Shown here: one piece after another, positions 1 through 11,800 of the stretch | Numbering within the stretch: the stretch's first letter is position 1 | How the letters are laid out: every line of letters begins with the position of its first letter | NCBI RefSeq assembly: GCF_910592395.1 | Contig: NC_088316.1 | Span: 1,366,001 to 1,430,000 of the forward strand | Origin: Lineus longissimus | Taxonomy: Eukaryota; Nemertea; Pilidiophora; Heteronemertea; Lineidae | Reading direction: 5' to 3' | Length of the DNA: 64,000 bases | Program-made: the position numbers and the translations under genes | The notes under the pieces: model-generated | Seen by the model: the letters and a program-made list of their open reading frames with translations, nothing else | Databases searched by the model: none | Told to the model about the DNA's origin: nothing

Positions 1-192
1 TTCGGTCTTTCCAGTTCCTACGTTGCCCTGAAGATGGCGATGGCGTAGTTCAAAACTTAAATGACTTCATGAAAGAACTACGCCATCGCCATCTTCAGGG
101 CAAGGGAAGAACTGAAAATACCGTGAAAATACCGTTCGGTCTTTCCAGTTCCTACGTTGCCCTGAAGATGGCGATGGCGTAGTTCAAAACTT
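1..192. repeat. Left hairpin cluster of the foldback element
   Basis: Three alternating copies of a unit of about 60 bp: plus orientation near 1-63, inverted near 64-133, and plus again near 134-197. The complementary copies can fold into nearly perfect stems. The motif AAGATGGCG resembles the core of a YY1 site, but binding is not implied. Confidence 0.75.
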
Positions 193-194
193 AA

Positions 195-851
195 ATGTTA
201 TCTTTTTGGAACAGACTCAGAATTGGAAAAACAGATAAATGGGCTTATATCTTTTATAACATAACTAGGGAGCATTTAGACAAGGGTTATTTAAACCAAG
301 GCTGGTGTAAAAGTGTGAAAACTGTTCTAGACGGCTGTGGCCTCACTCAAATTTGGTATACTCCCGAGGTTTTGTCCCTACGAGAACTGAAAATTGTAGT
401 TGAACAGATAATGAGAGACCAGTGTGAACAACTATGGAGAAACGAGGTAAATAACGATTTCAGATGTATAATTTATAGAATGTTTAAACAAAACCTGAAT
501 ATGGAGCCCTATGTTAAAAAATTACCATTATATCAAACGGTCAGTATTTGTAAATTTCGTACTGGATCTATAAAATTCCCAGAAACAGTAACCAGAATGT
601 ATAGAAATGAAACTGCAGAAAATATTTGTGGTCTTTGTGACCAGGTTTGTGTAAGAGACGAACTTCATTATTTTATTACGTGTCCGTATTTCCGTCACAT
701 GCGAGTAAGGTTGTTTCCAAACTTAAAAGAATTACCTCAGGTTTTTTATCATGAATTTTTCCATCGCATTATGACTAAATGTTCCCGGGTAAACTTAGAC
801 AATATTCATAGTTTTTGTAAAGAATTCATCAGCTTGGTCCACCATATGTAA
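195..851 (+). pseudogene. Non-LTR retrotransposon reverse-transcriptase C-terminal tail
   Basis: An uninterrupted 218-codon frame. It starts with the WNRL-type segment seen just after the RT domain of many LINE ORF2 proteins and carries a terminal Cys/His cluster: CGLC near residues 144-147, then H and C in the segment ELHYFITCPYF. This spacing (C-x2-C-x9-H-x4-C) is the usual C-terminal zinc-knuckle of LINE polyproteins. The endonuclease and RT palm motifs are absent, so it is a 5'-truncated fragment. The first ATG immediately follows the inverted-repeat block ending near 192, so the start is a junction artefact rather than a true initiator. The reading frame is intact, which suggests fairly recent insertion or capture. 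Confidence 0.65.
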
Positions 852-1614
852 ATGTTAAATCATGTAACCTCTTATACCCGAAAGGGTTTTTTGGAGAGAA
901 ATAAATGCCCGGAAGATGGCGATGGCGTATTTCTTTCATGAATAGTAGAAGTAAAACTGGATACCGTCACTGTAGTTTAGGTCTCATTAGGGAGTTTTTT
1001 TTGTTATTCATGCGCGGCCAACCCCTAACCGTAGTTCCTAAAGTCATTGATTTCTCGGTCCTTACAGTATGTCAGCGTTGATTCAGCAGTTGTTTTGGCA
1101 AAGACATGTTTTTTTGGAGTTTCTGAAACCTAGAGCGCTATTCAATAGGCGACTAACAAGAAACTACGCATTTATACTGTTGTTGCCGACGTATGTGTAC
1201 ACTGAACTTGGGATGTGCGTCGGCCCCGTGTTGAAATGCCGTCCAGTGCCAGTTGGTGCGTTTTTCGCTGATTTGTGCAAAATTCAACATATCTCAAAAG
1301 TTCAATGGTTGACCCTCGATTTTTTTTTGATTTTTGTATAGCGTAAGCAACTGTCTTTCATGGGAGAATGGTCTCTGTAAGAATTATTCAGGAAGAAATG
1401 TATAATATTTGGGGTTTTTCGTGATTGTCCGGCCCAATTGGCAATATTGCCATTTGGGATGGTGAACAGAGCTAGGAGCAAATGCGACGCTTATGATTTA
1501 TTTAAAGAAATAAAATGCCCGATTTAACATCCTGCAGAATCAGGGGAATCGGGCGTTTCCAGTGATATACGACACAAATGGGTTGTCCTCATGCATTCAC
1601 TTTGGAAACGCATT

Positions 1615-1690
1615 TTAAAATAGATGTTACGTCCTGTTAATGGGGCACGTCATCATCGCGTACATTTGGGAAAAACTCCCTAACGAGACC
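1615..1690 (+). repeat. Direct repeat copy 1 (76 bp)
   Basis: Matches 2181-2256 over 76 bases with one mismatch (ACATTTGG versus ACATTCGG). The second copy starts 2-3 bases after the foldback terminus and leads into the JIP gene's 5' flank. A 20-base inverted piece of the same sequence (GGTCTCATTAGGGAGTTTTT) occurs near 980-999. Confidence 0.85.
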
Positions 1691-1961
1691 TTACAACAAT
1701 GTCCATCGGTCCCTATTGTTGGGCTGTTGTGTTGCTCCACCGACGCGCGTTCTAGGCTTCATCAGGGTGGCTGGGGTTGACTTTCATCTGTCTTGTTCGA
1801 AGTTCACAGTTTGAATGACATCATGACTCGGGGGGGGGGGGGGGTGGTTTCTCAATGACGTTGTGACGTTATAGACTTTGTTGCGACTCTGTTGTTGAAA
1901 CATTCTGTTGTAGTCAAGCAGGTGGGCTGTCCAAATGGCACATGTTGAGGAGTACAGGATC

Positions 1962-2178
1962 TTTCATGAAGTCATTTAAAGTTTTGAACTACGCCCTCGC
2001 CATCTTCAGGGCAACGTAGGAACTGGAAAGAACGAACGGTATTTTCACGGTATTTTCAGTTCCTACCTTGCCCTGAAGATGGCGATGGCGTAGTTCTTTC
2101 ATGAAGTCCATGAGATTCCGATAACCAGCTCAAAGAGGGGGATTTGGGCCACGTAGATCCGTGGTTCGGCGCTGAAGG
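1962..2178. repeat. Right hairpin cluster and terminal inverted repeat
   Basis: Two opposed copies of the same unit (about 1980-2030 and 2055-2105) are followed by the terminal segment CGATAACCAGCTCAAAG and the end sequence GTTCGGCGCTGAAGG. The terminal segment matches the right end of the element at 48537-48612 in the same orientation. Confidence 0.75.
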
Positions 2179-2180
2179 TG

Positions 2181-2256
2181 TTAAAATAGATGTTACGTCC
2201 TGTTAATGGGGCACGTCATCATCGCGTACATTCGGGAAAAACTCCCTAACGAGACC
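2181..2256 (+). repeat. Direct repeat copy 2 (76 bp), beside the JIP promoter region
   Basis: Near-identical partner of 1615-1690, offset by 566 bp. Its position directly against the element's end suggests that the duplication accompanied insertion or a local rearrangement. 76 bp is far too long for an ordinary target-site duplication. Confidence 0.85.
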
Positions 2257-2501
2257 ATAATGAACGGAATTCCACGCCGTGACGTCATTTGCGCTGACGA
2301 ACGGCCATGTTTGATTTTCCCCATAAAATTGGTGGACATCGGAACTTCAGGGAAATTGCTGAAGATCGTGAAGACACAGGAGTAATTTTCCACCGTATTT
2401 CTCTCAATTTTAGGCGATCTAAGCCATCTTTTTGGCCCAAAACTGCACCAGAAGCTGTGTAGTAATGCCACCTTAGCCCAGGAATAACAGGATAAGCGAT
2501 C
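2257..2501 (+). promoter_or_regulatory. 5' flank/5'UTR of the JIP3/4 gene with a CRE octamer
   Basis: About 245 bases between the direct repeat and the start codon. A perfect palindromic cAMP-response element, TGACGTCA, lies at 2280-2287, about 215 bp before the ATG. The start context is GATCATGG (A at -3, G at +4), a good animal initiation context. I see no clear TATA box, and the transcription start cannot be placed. Part of this stretch is probably 5'UTR. Confidence 0.45.
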
Positions 2502-2804
2502 ATGGCGACGGAATTGGGTGAAACGGTGTACGGAACTCACGAGTCTGACACCCATGTCATGTCGGAAAGGGTTCAGAGTTTGGCAAGCAGTATTTACAAG
2601 GAGTTTGAACGGATGATTAAAAAATATGATGAGGACGTCGTAAAAGAATTGATGCCCCTGGTTGTGGGGATTTTAGAAAGTTTAGACACGTCCTTTTCGG
2701 ACAAACAAGAAAACGATGTGGAATTAGAACTTTTAAGGGATGATAATGAACAATTATTGACGCAGTATGAACGAGAGAAACAGCTACGGAAAGGAGCAGA
2801 ACAG
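2502..2804 (+). CDS. SPAG9: JIP exon 1: RH1 domain
   Basis: Residues 1-101. MSERV...[20 protein letters not shown] and [19 protein letters not shown] are hallmark RH1 stretches of JIP3/JIP4, a region that in the family binds kinesin heavy chain. The ATG is chosen because it opens the RH1 frame in good context and the residues before MSERV have normal length. The exon ends in phase 0 at donor GTTTGT. Confidence 0.95.
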
Positions 2805-5800
2805 GTTTGTTTCCATTCCATGATGACCTTTATCGGGATGGTCTGTAATTGTATGGATCAGTTTCACCGATAGAACTTAACGTTAAATACTGAATTTGGT
2901 CACATTGCAGGAATAATGATACTTTTTACGGAGAACAGTTTGTAGCAATGGCCAACGATGACAAATAATTATGACGTAGTCGTAGAACAGATGGAAGCCA
3001 TAGCGACGTGTTGATGGATCTGATGCTGAAATTCACATTTCCTGGGTTAAGAGGTGCGCCTCTTACTGTTGACAAATGATCTGACCAGCAGATCACAGAT
3101 TACTGACATCGAAATGTTGCTAGTAAGAGTAGAGGTCCCCTTCATCGTAGAGTGAACTTCAGCAATACAACAGCTTCATCTATTCCATGTCATGATTTTC
3201 CATTCTCAATACACAAGGTCAGGCCATACCCCTATAACAAGCATAGGCTTGTTTTCAGGTGGAAATGTGTCTTGCTTGTCATAGCAGACAGAATTCCACG
3301 CCTCCTTCGACTTGAGGGTTGTTGACAAACAAAGACCCAGCGCCCAGACAGGAGAATGGTTGTCAACAGCTAAAGAGTATGGTCTAAACTTGGGTATTGA
3401 AGAAGTCTTCTTGACTGTTGCCTGTCTCCCTGAAAGCCATGCTGGTTCATCCAGAGACACAATCCTGTCTTCCATCGGGCCCTATTGCATGGCAGCCAGC
3501 AGTGTCTTAAACCCAAGCTATGATGCCCCTTTGACATTCTCTCAATTTGTTGTTAGGTTAACAATATTGTTCTCGTTAAGTTTTTTAAAGGGTTTAAAAA
3601 TCACTAATAAACTAGGGATAAGATTACAGTGGCTTTGCGCTAATAATAGGATATAATTCTTCATTTTTTTCTTTCTTGTTCTAATCAGATATACATGTAC
3701 ATGTACATGTATAATGAAGGAGATAATCATAAATTCAGTCATAAAAAGGGGATTTTCTACATAATGTGTTGATTTATTTGTATTCATCATGTGTTGTTGG
3801 GATGCGTTTTGCTTAGTAGGCCACAGTAGAATGAGCTCTAGACTTTGTATGCATTGCAATTTAGGACCAATATGCCTACCATTCAAATACCAATTTGAAT
3901 TAAAATCTTCTTCTTGACTGGCTTTCTAGCAATATAGGCCTACATCTTCTTTAGATATCTGCCCCTTGCATGCCTTGGCATTCTGAAAATACCAATTTCA
4001 CAACATATCCTGACTTTGTCTAAGATGGGTGACTTATTTCATGACGAGCGAAAGACAAGATTTTATGATTTCAGTTTGAGGATGGACAGAATTATGACCT
4101 GTCACTTTTCTTTGTATTAATTGACCTTTTTGGGTGATTGACATTTCCTGCCATATTATAAGGTACATGTGTGTATGTATCGGCAGTAAATAACTGGTGA
4201 TGTACTGCTTCATGTATGTATTGTACTCCTGTTGAATTTGGTGAACCCTCTGAACAATGAGAAGGTCACTGTCTCACACTCATTGAGTCATACTTCTAGC
4301 AAGACCTTTGGTAGCGCACTTCAAACATTCAATGTCCATAATATTGTTTGTATTGCCTCATTTCGATATTAGGAAGTGGCGACCCCCATTATCTTGTCCA
4401 GAAACTAGGGCAAGGTGCCAAATTTCATGTGACTTTGATTTTAACGTGATACTGAATGATTCATCATACATTTCATTTTATTGATCAACATATCCGTTGA
4501 AAAGTTTGAAATATTTACGTGATTTGATTACGTGACTGTTTTATGAATGTTTTTTTATCTTGTTTGTCGGTGTCGCAAAAAGTAATCACTGTGAAGAGCA
4601 GTGAGGTTGTGAAACCAACACTGAAAAATGTGCTTTGTCATTTATGTTAAATCCATGGTATGACTTACAACTAGCAATCTAATAAATCATGTTGAATGAA
4701 TTGGGACACAGCTACTGCAGTCAATAATTGAATCAAATGATGTGGTGTAGTATAGAACACTGAGTGTATATTGCAGTCACATAAAAGTTCACACACTGTA
4801 AATCGAGTACAGCAATAGGTCATCAACATGCATTGCATTGAACAGAGTCCAATGGTTTCCTGTAATCATTTCTGACACAACAACCACAATTATAAGTCTT
4901 GAGAATGAGATGTATACATGTACATTAGAGGTAGATAGAATACCTGAATGTATGGGGAGATAGAATGGTGGTATGACACATACAAGTACTGTACACTGGC
5001 ATTTAGTGGCGCTGTACTAATGTTCTGTACTTTTTTAAAACAAACTGGAAAACAACATTGACAAGAATAAAAGCTGAGGAAATGCTTGCTTGTCCATCAT
5101 AATTTTGATTATCTGGTGCAACTGTCTGCCACTTTGCCACTCGAATCTCTTGACTCCAGCCCTAGTGATAATGACATCTCCGTTAGGTGTCTGTTCCTCA
5201 GCCAGACAGTTGTCTATAGTCTACATTAGTCCTTAGAGATATTTCAGATAAACATCGTGTACTTAGGAGGAAGCCATGGAAATTTAGAATATCAGTATTT
5301 GTTGGTCACATGACCTGGTACACTTCACAACTTCAGTACTGGTATCCCTTGACTTCAGCCCCCCATGATCATGTTGACTGGATGTACTACAAGTCAATAA
5401 TGAGGTATTTCAGAAAAACCTTTTAAAATTGATCAGTCGCCAGCTGTTATTCAGACTATTGGTCGTCCAAGGATCGAATGTCGCCTTGTGCCACGTGTGT
5501 CTCGATTCCAAATGGTTTTTATCGGTCCATGATCGTCCATCTGTGGTCGAGATCACAACATTCAATCATATAGATGAAAGAATGCAACAGTACAAATACG
5601 TTGTACATTGCAGATGGGTTGTGGATGTTTTTTGGGTCAAGCTGTGATATTGAGCCCTCCACACCTCCTCGGTGTCCTTCATGGCTGTTGCGGGCATTTG
5701 CAATCTGCATTTAAAAATTAAATTCTAAGGGATGCAAATCTCTTGAAACTGCCGAGCTATCGGGGCTGCTACTACATGTAGGCCTCTAGTGCCTAAAAGC

Positions 5801-8800
5801 ACCTTGAATGCATGAACTAAGATAATAATTTCAGAATCGCCTTGGGTATGCTGTCTTTATCAGATTGTTATTGAAATTGAACCCTGGCTGCTAAACAATA
5901 GGTTCGATCAATACTATGTTTCAGTTTGCTTGGTAGAATTTACTCAACTGTCATATGCAGGCCTGGAATATACATTGTGTTGTATACAAATATACAATGT
6001 ACAATGTATGAATTATGAAACATTATGAAAAGCTTGATGACTTGCACATACTTTTGACCACTAAGGTTTTCGACATAGTGACTCTGTCTCCCCTACGATC
6101 CAAGGTTGATCTGTTTGAATCAGAATTTGAAGTAGATTAGGGTGTGATCTGCCCCTTTAGAGCTGGACCGGCTGAAAATCAAGTAATTTCTTGACATCAG
6201 CTATAACTGCATACATAAATTTTGTTTGTCTGTGCATCCGATAATCTGAGTCGGTACATTGTAATATACGTACATGTACAAATGCACACTGTATGTACAT
6301 GCGTCTGCATTTATCTGCATCTCTTCAACAGTCTGCCTTCCTGCAGAAGGCTGCATTGATTAGCCGTTTGTTGGTTAGCAACTGTTTCTATTGGCATCGC
6401 CGTGGCGACGCTAAAATTAGTAAAACACTATGTAAACAAATTTCGATTGAAACGGGCGTTCTCTGAAGGAGTTGTTGCATCTTGAGGGTCCTTCGGAACA
6501 GGAAATTTGGCGATGATGCACCAGAGGAAGGACAGATTATTCATTTGCAAACTCAACCCTCTATCATAAGAATCACAGCAAAAAATAGGCTCCCCTCGCA
6601 TTCAATGACCAAGCCACTCTGCTACCGTCGTGTACTCTATCATCCAATGAGACAAATGCTATGGCTATAGCGGATCAGTTATAATGCTGATGACTCATCG
6701 ATGGTACGGGAATATTGATCATTGGCCTCCTTGCAGGCCAGCGTCGACTGTATTCCATGCTCTCAGACGATCTATTGCGTTTTGTGGACCGTGTCTCATT
6801 TGGTGATAGACATGATATGATTGAATGGTCCAGGAGAAGGCTGTTCCCCTCTTTCCTTATGCCACATGCTACTGGTTTGTGCATCTTGGATCCCTTTCAG
6901 GGTGTCCTAAAAAAGACCAATCCCATGAATTGCTAGAAGGGATGGACTATCAGTTCTGATGACTGACTCGTCAATGGTATTGTCTACTGTCGTCTTGGGA
7001 GGCTAGTGTCAACATTATAATCCCACTGAGATGATTTATCACATTTTTGGGGGGCGTTGTCTCATTCAGTGGATGGAATGAGGAAGTGGCTTATCAAATC
7101 CGCTAGGGAGAGCTGTCACTTGTGTACATTTCATGACTGCCTTATCTTATTAGCTTATTAGCGTACAGTACACATGGTGCAGCAACAATTGGATTACCTT
7201 ATTGCCACAGTGAGTGGTTAGCTTTGGTTGATATGACATTTTGCCCCCGTCCTTTTGCTGGCTTACCAATCTCCTTACGAAGTGATGCTGGACAAGAGTA
7301 TTTGTATCGAAGATGTAGCCATTAGTCATGTTAGTGTATCAGCGTACATGTACAGTACAGTAACAATTGGATTATCTTATTGCCACAGTAAGTGTTAGCG
7401 GTGACATGACATTTTGCTCCTCCCTCCTCCTGCTGCCGCTGAAGGCAACCCAATCTGTTTACGAAATGAGGCTAGTATTTGTATCGAGATGTATCAGTTA
7501 GAGCAGTCGTTGTATGTGGTCTGGTGCCGTTCCCATGTTTTGGATGAATCATGGTCTGAATCAACGGCAGTGGAGAATCGGTTGCCTGAAGTTGGGGGTC
7601 TGGATGTCACCAGCTGTGACTAATTTGATCTGTCTATTGGATTTCACCAGGTGAAGATAGGGGGTGCTATTGCCCCCCTCCCCTTGCATGTAAATTACTG
7701 TACTATTACTGGCAAGAAGAACAAGTATATTGCAGCATTCTGAATAGAAGGTGATTATTTTTACGTCAAGACTCACACTGGGGGAGGAAGGGGAAGGACT
7801 GTTACACAGGGATGGATTGATAAGTCCAGAAAGCAGGGGTACCTCTGTGAAGGCTTTACCAGTGACTAGTGGTCAGAGCAAAATATCAGAGACCAAAACT
7901 CGCAACGTGCCACATAATTCTGAACATCTTGGTACTTCTGATTCTCAAACTCGGCTAAAAAATCTGTGGAAAAGAAAATTCAGTGATGAATTGGTTGAAA
8001 AACCACGTTTGAAATTTGATGGCCAATAACTTAGATATAGTATTCATTGCAGGGAGTATCCTGTACATGATTCATTGCATCATCCAATCCAATCTCTCTG
8101 CTTACTGCAGCAGCCAAGAAACCGACACTAGTATCAAAGATGGGTTGCCATTAGCAACTGTCTCTCTGGGCGATTGCTTCATCAGTGATCTGTAAAGTGA
8201 TTGATTTCTTTAATTATCTTAGTACGCCATGCAATAATATCCAATCATGCCACATTTCATAATAATATTACAGATGTTTATTAGAATGTACCGTGCTCGT
8301 AGCCTCGGTAAAAAACTGTTATCGACGTAGGTTCCTTGTTGCATGTACGTGGCACACAGTACATGTAGATCGATGTATAGTTCACATTCTGCTGCTATCA
8401 TAAATGTACAATGTTCATTACATGTAGGCCTATATGCTAAATATAGGAATAGGCTGAATATTTTATTGAAAACACCTGGACGTGTAGGCCTATTTGATTT
8501 CATTTACTTACAAAATGTATTGATAAACAGTAAAGTATTGGTTTTAACCGTCCAATATCTCTGAGAATACAGTGGCTGAGGGCTGAGCCAGGGCACTTGT
8601 GGCCCTGACTGCTGTAATATAAGGCTGTTACCCTTAAAGAGAAATTCACCTCAGACATTTCTTGGGTCAAGATATTCTGTCTTGTTCATGTCAATGGAAG
8701 ATATCAATACCCTCATCTGATTTCATCTTCATTTATAGTCCTGATTTCAAAATCTCTCTGTCTTGGCTTTTGAGTGATCTTCTCATTTCCGTGTCATCTT

Positions 8801-11800
8801 TCTCGTTTCAGAAATTATTAGAAATTGAAGATGCCATAGAGGAGGAGAAAAAAGATTTATTGGGCAAAACGGAGAGTTTAGAGTCGATAGTGCGCATGCT
8901 CGAACTGAAGGGGAAAAATGCTCAAGATCACGGTAAGGGTAGGAGGAGTTGAGCCCAGTGGGTATAGGACTGGCGGTCATTGTCTTCCAGGCAGTAGTGC
9001 CCCAGGAAAGGGTTTCTCAAAAATGTCAACTTTTGATTTAGCTTCCTGATTGCATTCCACTCTTTAGAAATCGAGAAAAGTATAACCAGATTAGACTAGA
9101 GCAATTGCGTGCAACCAATATAGAATTCATTCCTCCAGTCCAAGGCAGAAAAATCTGCCTAGTTTCAGGACTGGCTCAAACCAATTGAGAACTTTATTGA
9201 AGGATTTCACTCAGTTTATTCATTTGGAACGTGTCGTAACTGGTTTTTGGGAAACATCAATTTTGTGTCCTGACGAAAAACGTAGTCATGCTATTGCATA
9301 TTAAGTTGATACTTTTCGTATCGATTCGATGTCGTTTTCACCAGGGGGATTTTTAGTGTGCCGAAGTAATCCAAACAAGCTTACATGAAATCAACCACTT
9401 TGCTTCAACACCTTCACTTCACATTATTTACGCTTCTACAGTCCAAAGTGTGTAGGGTTGTGTGGGAAATATTATTTCATTTCTACACAACTTTTAACTA
9501 ACCTTTTACTTATACCTGTTCCTTCCCACAGTGAACCGTCTCGAAGAAAAAGAATCAGAAATGAAGAAAGAATATAACAAACTCCATGAACGATACACAG
9601 AGGTAAGCTGCACATGCTGAGAGTGAATTGGTTGTGAGGTTGGTAGAGAGGGGCGAGAGTTTCAACTCGAAAGAATTCCAAAATTCAGACACGTTGGCCT
9701 AATCAACTCAACCAGAACAGGAAAAAAGCATTTGATTAGTTTCTATTCCGCTGGTAGTGGTTGTCTAGTGAGCCAGATTGATTTGCAGTTGTAAAAACTG
9801 TGAACCTGGAAGCTATGAGCAATGAGCAATGCGTCTGCCTGGGTGTTGAAATAGAAATACTGCACAGAAACAGTGAAAAAATGCATTGATTTGCATCTGT
9901 TGGAAAAATAGAACCTTAAAGCTGACGGGTCAAATATACATTCCCGAGTAAGGCTAAAGCCAAGCTTTCTGTTTTGTTCATGATGTGCATTTGGATCTTC
10001 CACTGAATATACCCATTACCCCCAGTGCACGAATCGAAAGCGAGGCTTTCTCTGCAGACACCGTAGGGTACACATCAAGTGAGATTGTCCAAACATCGGT
10101 GAACATATCAAGATGAAAAAGTTGATCCTTCCAGATAGTAGTGGTGGACCAGTCCAGATTTGTGCAAGGATTTGCATATTCTGGAAATTTCGGAAAAAAT
10201 CTCCATTCAACTAAGGGTTAAACTTCTCAGAATCTTCAAAGTCGAAAACTGGCCACCTGATGATTGAGACGAGGTTTATTCCCCGTTAATGTGGCCGGCA
10301 GGTGTCGGAAATTACTGCATCTCCCAATGCCCAGCGTGTTATCTCTACAACACAGACTCGCTGATTCAGTGTTCAAGAAAAAGTGTAACTTTTGCACCAA
10401 TCTGGTAGTCACTTCTATCTGCAGAACTGACTCTCAGTGCAACATTTCCCTCAACCGGTGGTGGAGTCAGATTAATTGAACATTCATGCAGTCTCATTGC
10501 TCTCTGCTTCAAGGTTGAAAAAAGGCCCTCTGCATGCTTCCCGAAATTGGTGGCTTGCATTGGAACTAACTTTTTCCCCCTTGTCCGTCATTAAAGGCAT
10601 TCAAGTGTGTTGGTCAACCATGACTATCTCCTTTGTCCCTCCACCAGAAGGCGTAGTTTCCCCTTATGACATCACTATTTTGGACACTCGGCGCCCCATT
10701 TCTGGAAAGGTGTAAACTTTAGCACCAATGAGGTTTAGTCTCTGGGCTCCTACTATAAATATGTGGTCGAGGGTACAGTTGATTAGTTACTCACAGGCCT
10801 AATTAACCTGGCTTAATCATGTTTGATTGCACAATCAATCAATGCCTATTGGCAGCTGTTTATTAGATGAAGGCTGCATTTGTATAGAGTGACAACAAAC
10901 AATGGTTTCATGGTCATGAACCCTTTGTGATGTTATGGTTCGCCGGCCTGTCTGTCCACTGTGTAGCTCTATGTAAACCTACCCTCAGATCAAATAAGCG
11001 CCCGGAAATGAACGATCTGTCTGCTAGTTATAGTCGCTGCTGTATGAGACAAAAAATCTCTGGTGTACGCCTACGGGTAAAACCGATAATCACTGCAGCT
11101 GAGCTAAACTTGCAGATAATCTGAACTACACTAACTGCTTGCTTTGCTACAGAAGTTTGAAGCGTATCTTTGGTCTATAACACATCAATATGTTGGCGCT
11201 TCCGCCTCACTGCCTGTCTGATCTCTTGGCTAACGAGCTGTTGCTAATTCATGATATTGGAGATGATACAGACTTGAGGGGTGTATTGAGTGAACTTTCA
11301 CATGATTAGCAATGAAGCATGGTTCCTTCTTCAGTGTTTGCTCTGCACTTGGAGGCATTATTCTCCATGGTGTGTTCCTCCTCCAAGCGTTTTTGCGTGC
11401 CACCACGGTTAGGTGCCAATTGGGTTTGTTGGCCCAGTGACCCTATCTTCAGCCAGAGTGGTCAATCGCAAGCTACCCATGTATAACTTAAGTGCAGGCC
11501 TTGAATTCGAAAACTACTAAGGCACCCATTGTTAGAGCCATTTTTGCCTTGGATACTAGAAAATGTGAAAGAAGATTGGGTGGACAAGAAGGCCATTTTG
11601 GAGGGCACTGACTGCCATGGCAGCGGTGGCAGAGGCTGAATTCAAGCCCTGTTAGTGCGGTCTAAAGCTTGCCCAGGCATGGCCACCGGGTAAAAAGAAC
11701 CTCAGTTTGAGACAAAGCCACTGAGGGTTGAGTGACTTCCTGAGGACACAAGGAGGAAATAGATCTTGCTGAGAGTTGAACCCGCAACCTCTTGATATGA

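Larger units (their letters stand above)
1..2178. mobile_element. Foldback composite element (5' end outside window)
   Basis: A family of inverted repeats built on the core GAAGATGGCGATGGCGTAG and its complement occurs at 1-192, once near 910-940 and again at 1962-2105. The right terminus, GTTCGGCGCTGAAGG at 2164-2178, is the exact complement of the left terminus of the compact copy at 48237-48612. The two copies therefore belong to one terminal-inverted-repeat family, and this one is at least 2.2 kb, with its left end before base 1. Between the hairpins lie a LINE tail (195-851) and about 1.1 kb of unidentified sequence, including a run of 15 G at 1830-1844. No transposase is visible, so it looks non-autonomous. 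The class is unknown. Confidence 0.6.

Noticed and set aside
1069-1341. 90-codon plus-strand frame
   Set aside because: No recognisable domain and it lies inside the repeat element; probably chance.
3206-3656. Opposed frames of 89 (-) and 114 (+) codons in JIP intron 1
   Set aside because: The minus frame looks mildly protein-like, but I recognise no family and see no splice or promoter support.
7751-8029. 92-codon plus-strand frame in JIP intron 1
   Set aside because: Polar, exon-like composition, but no known motif and no phase-compatible splice pair found.
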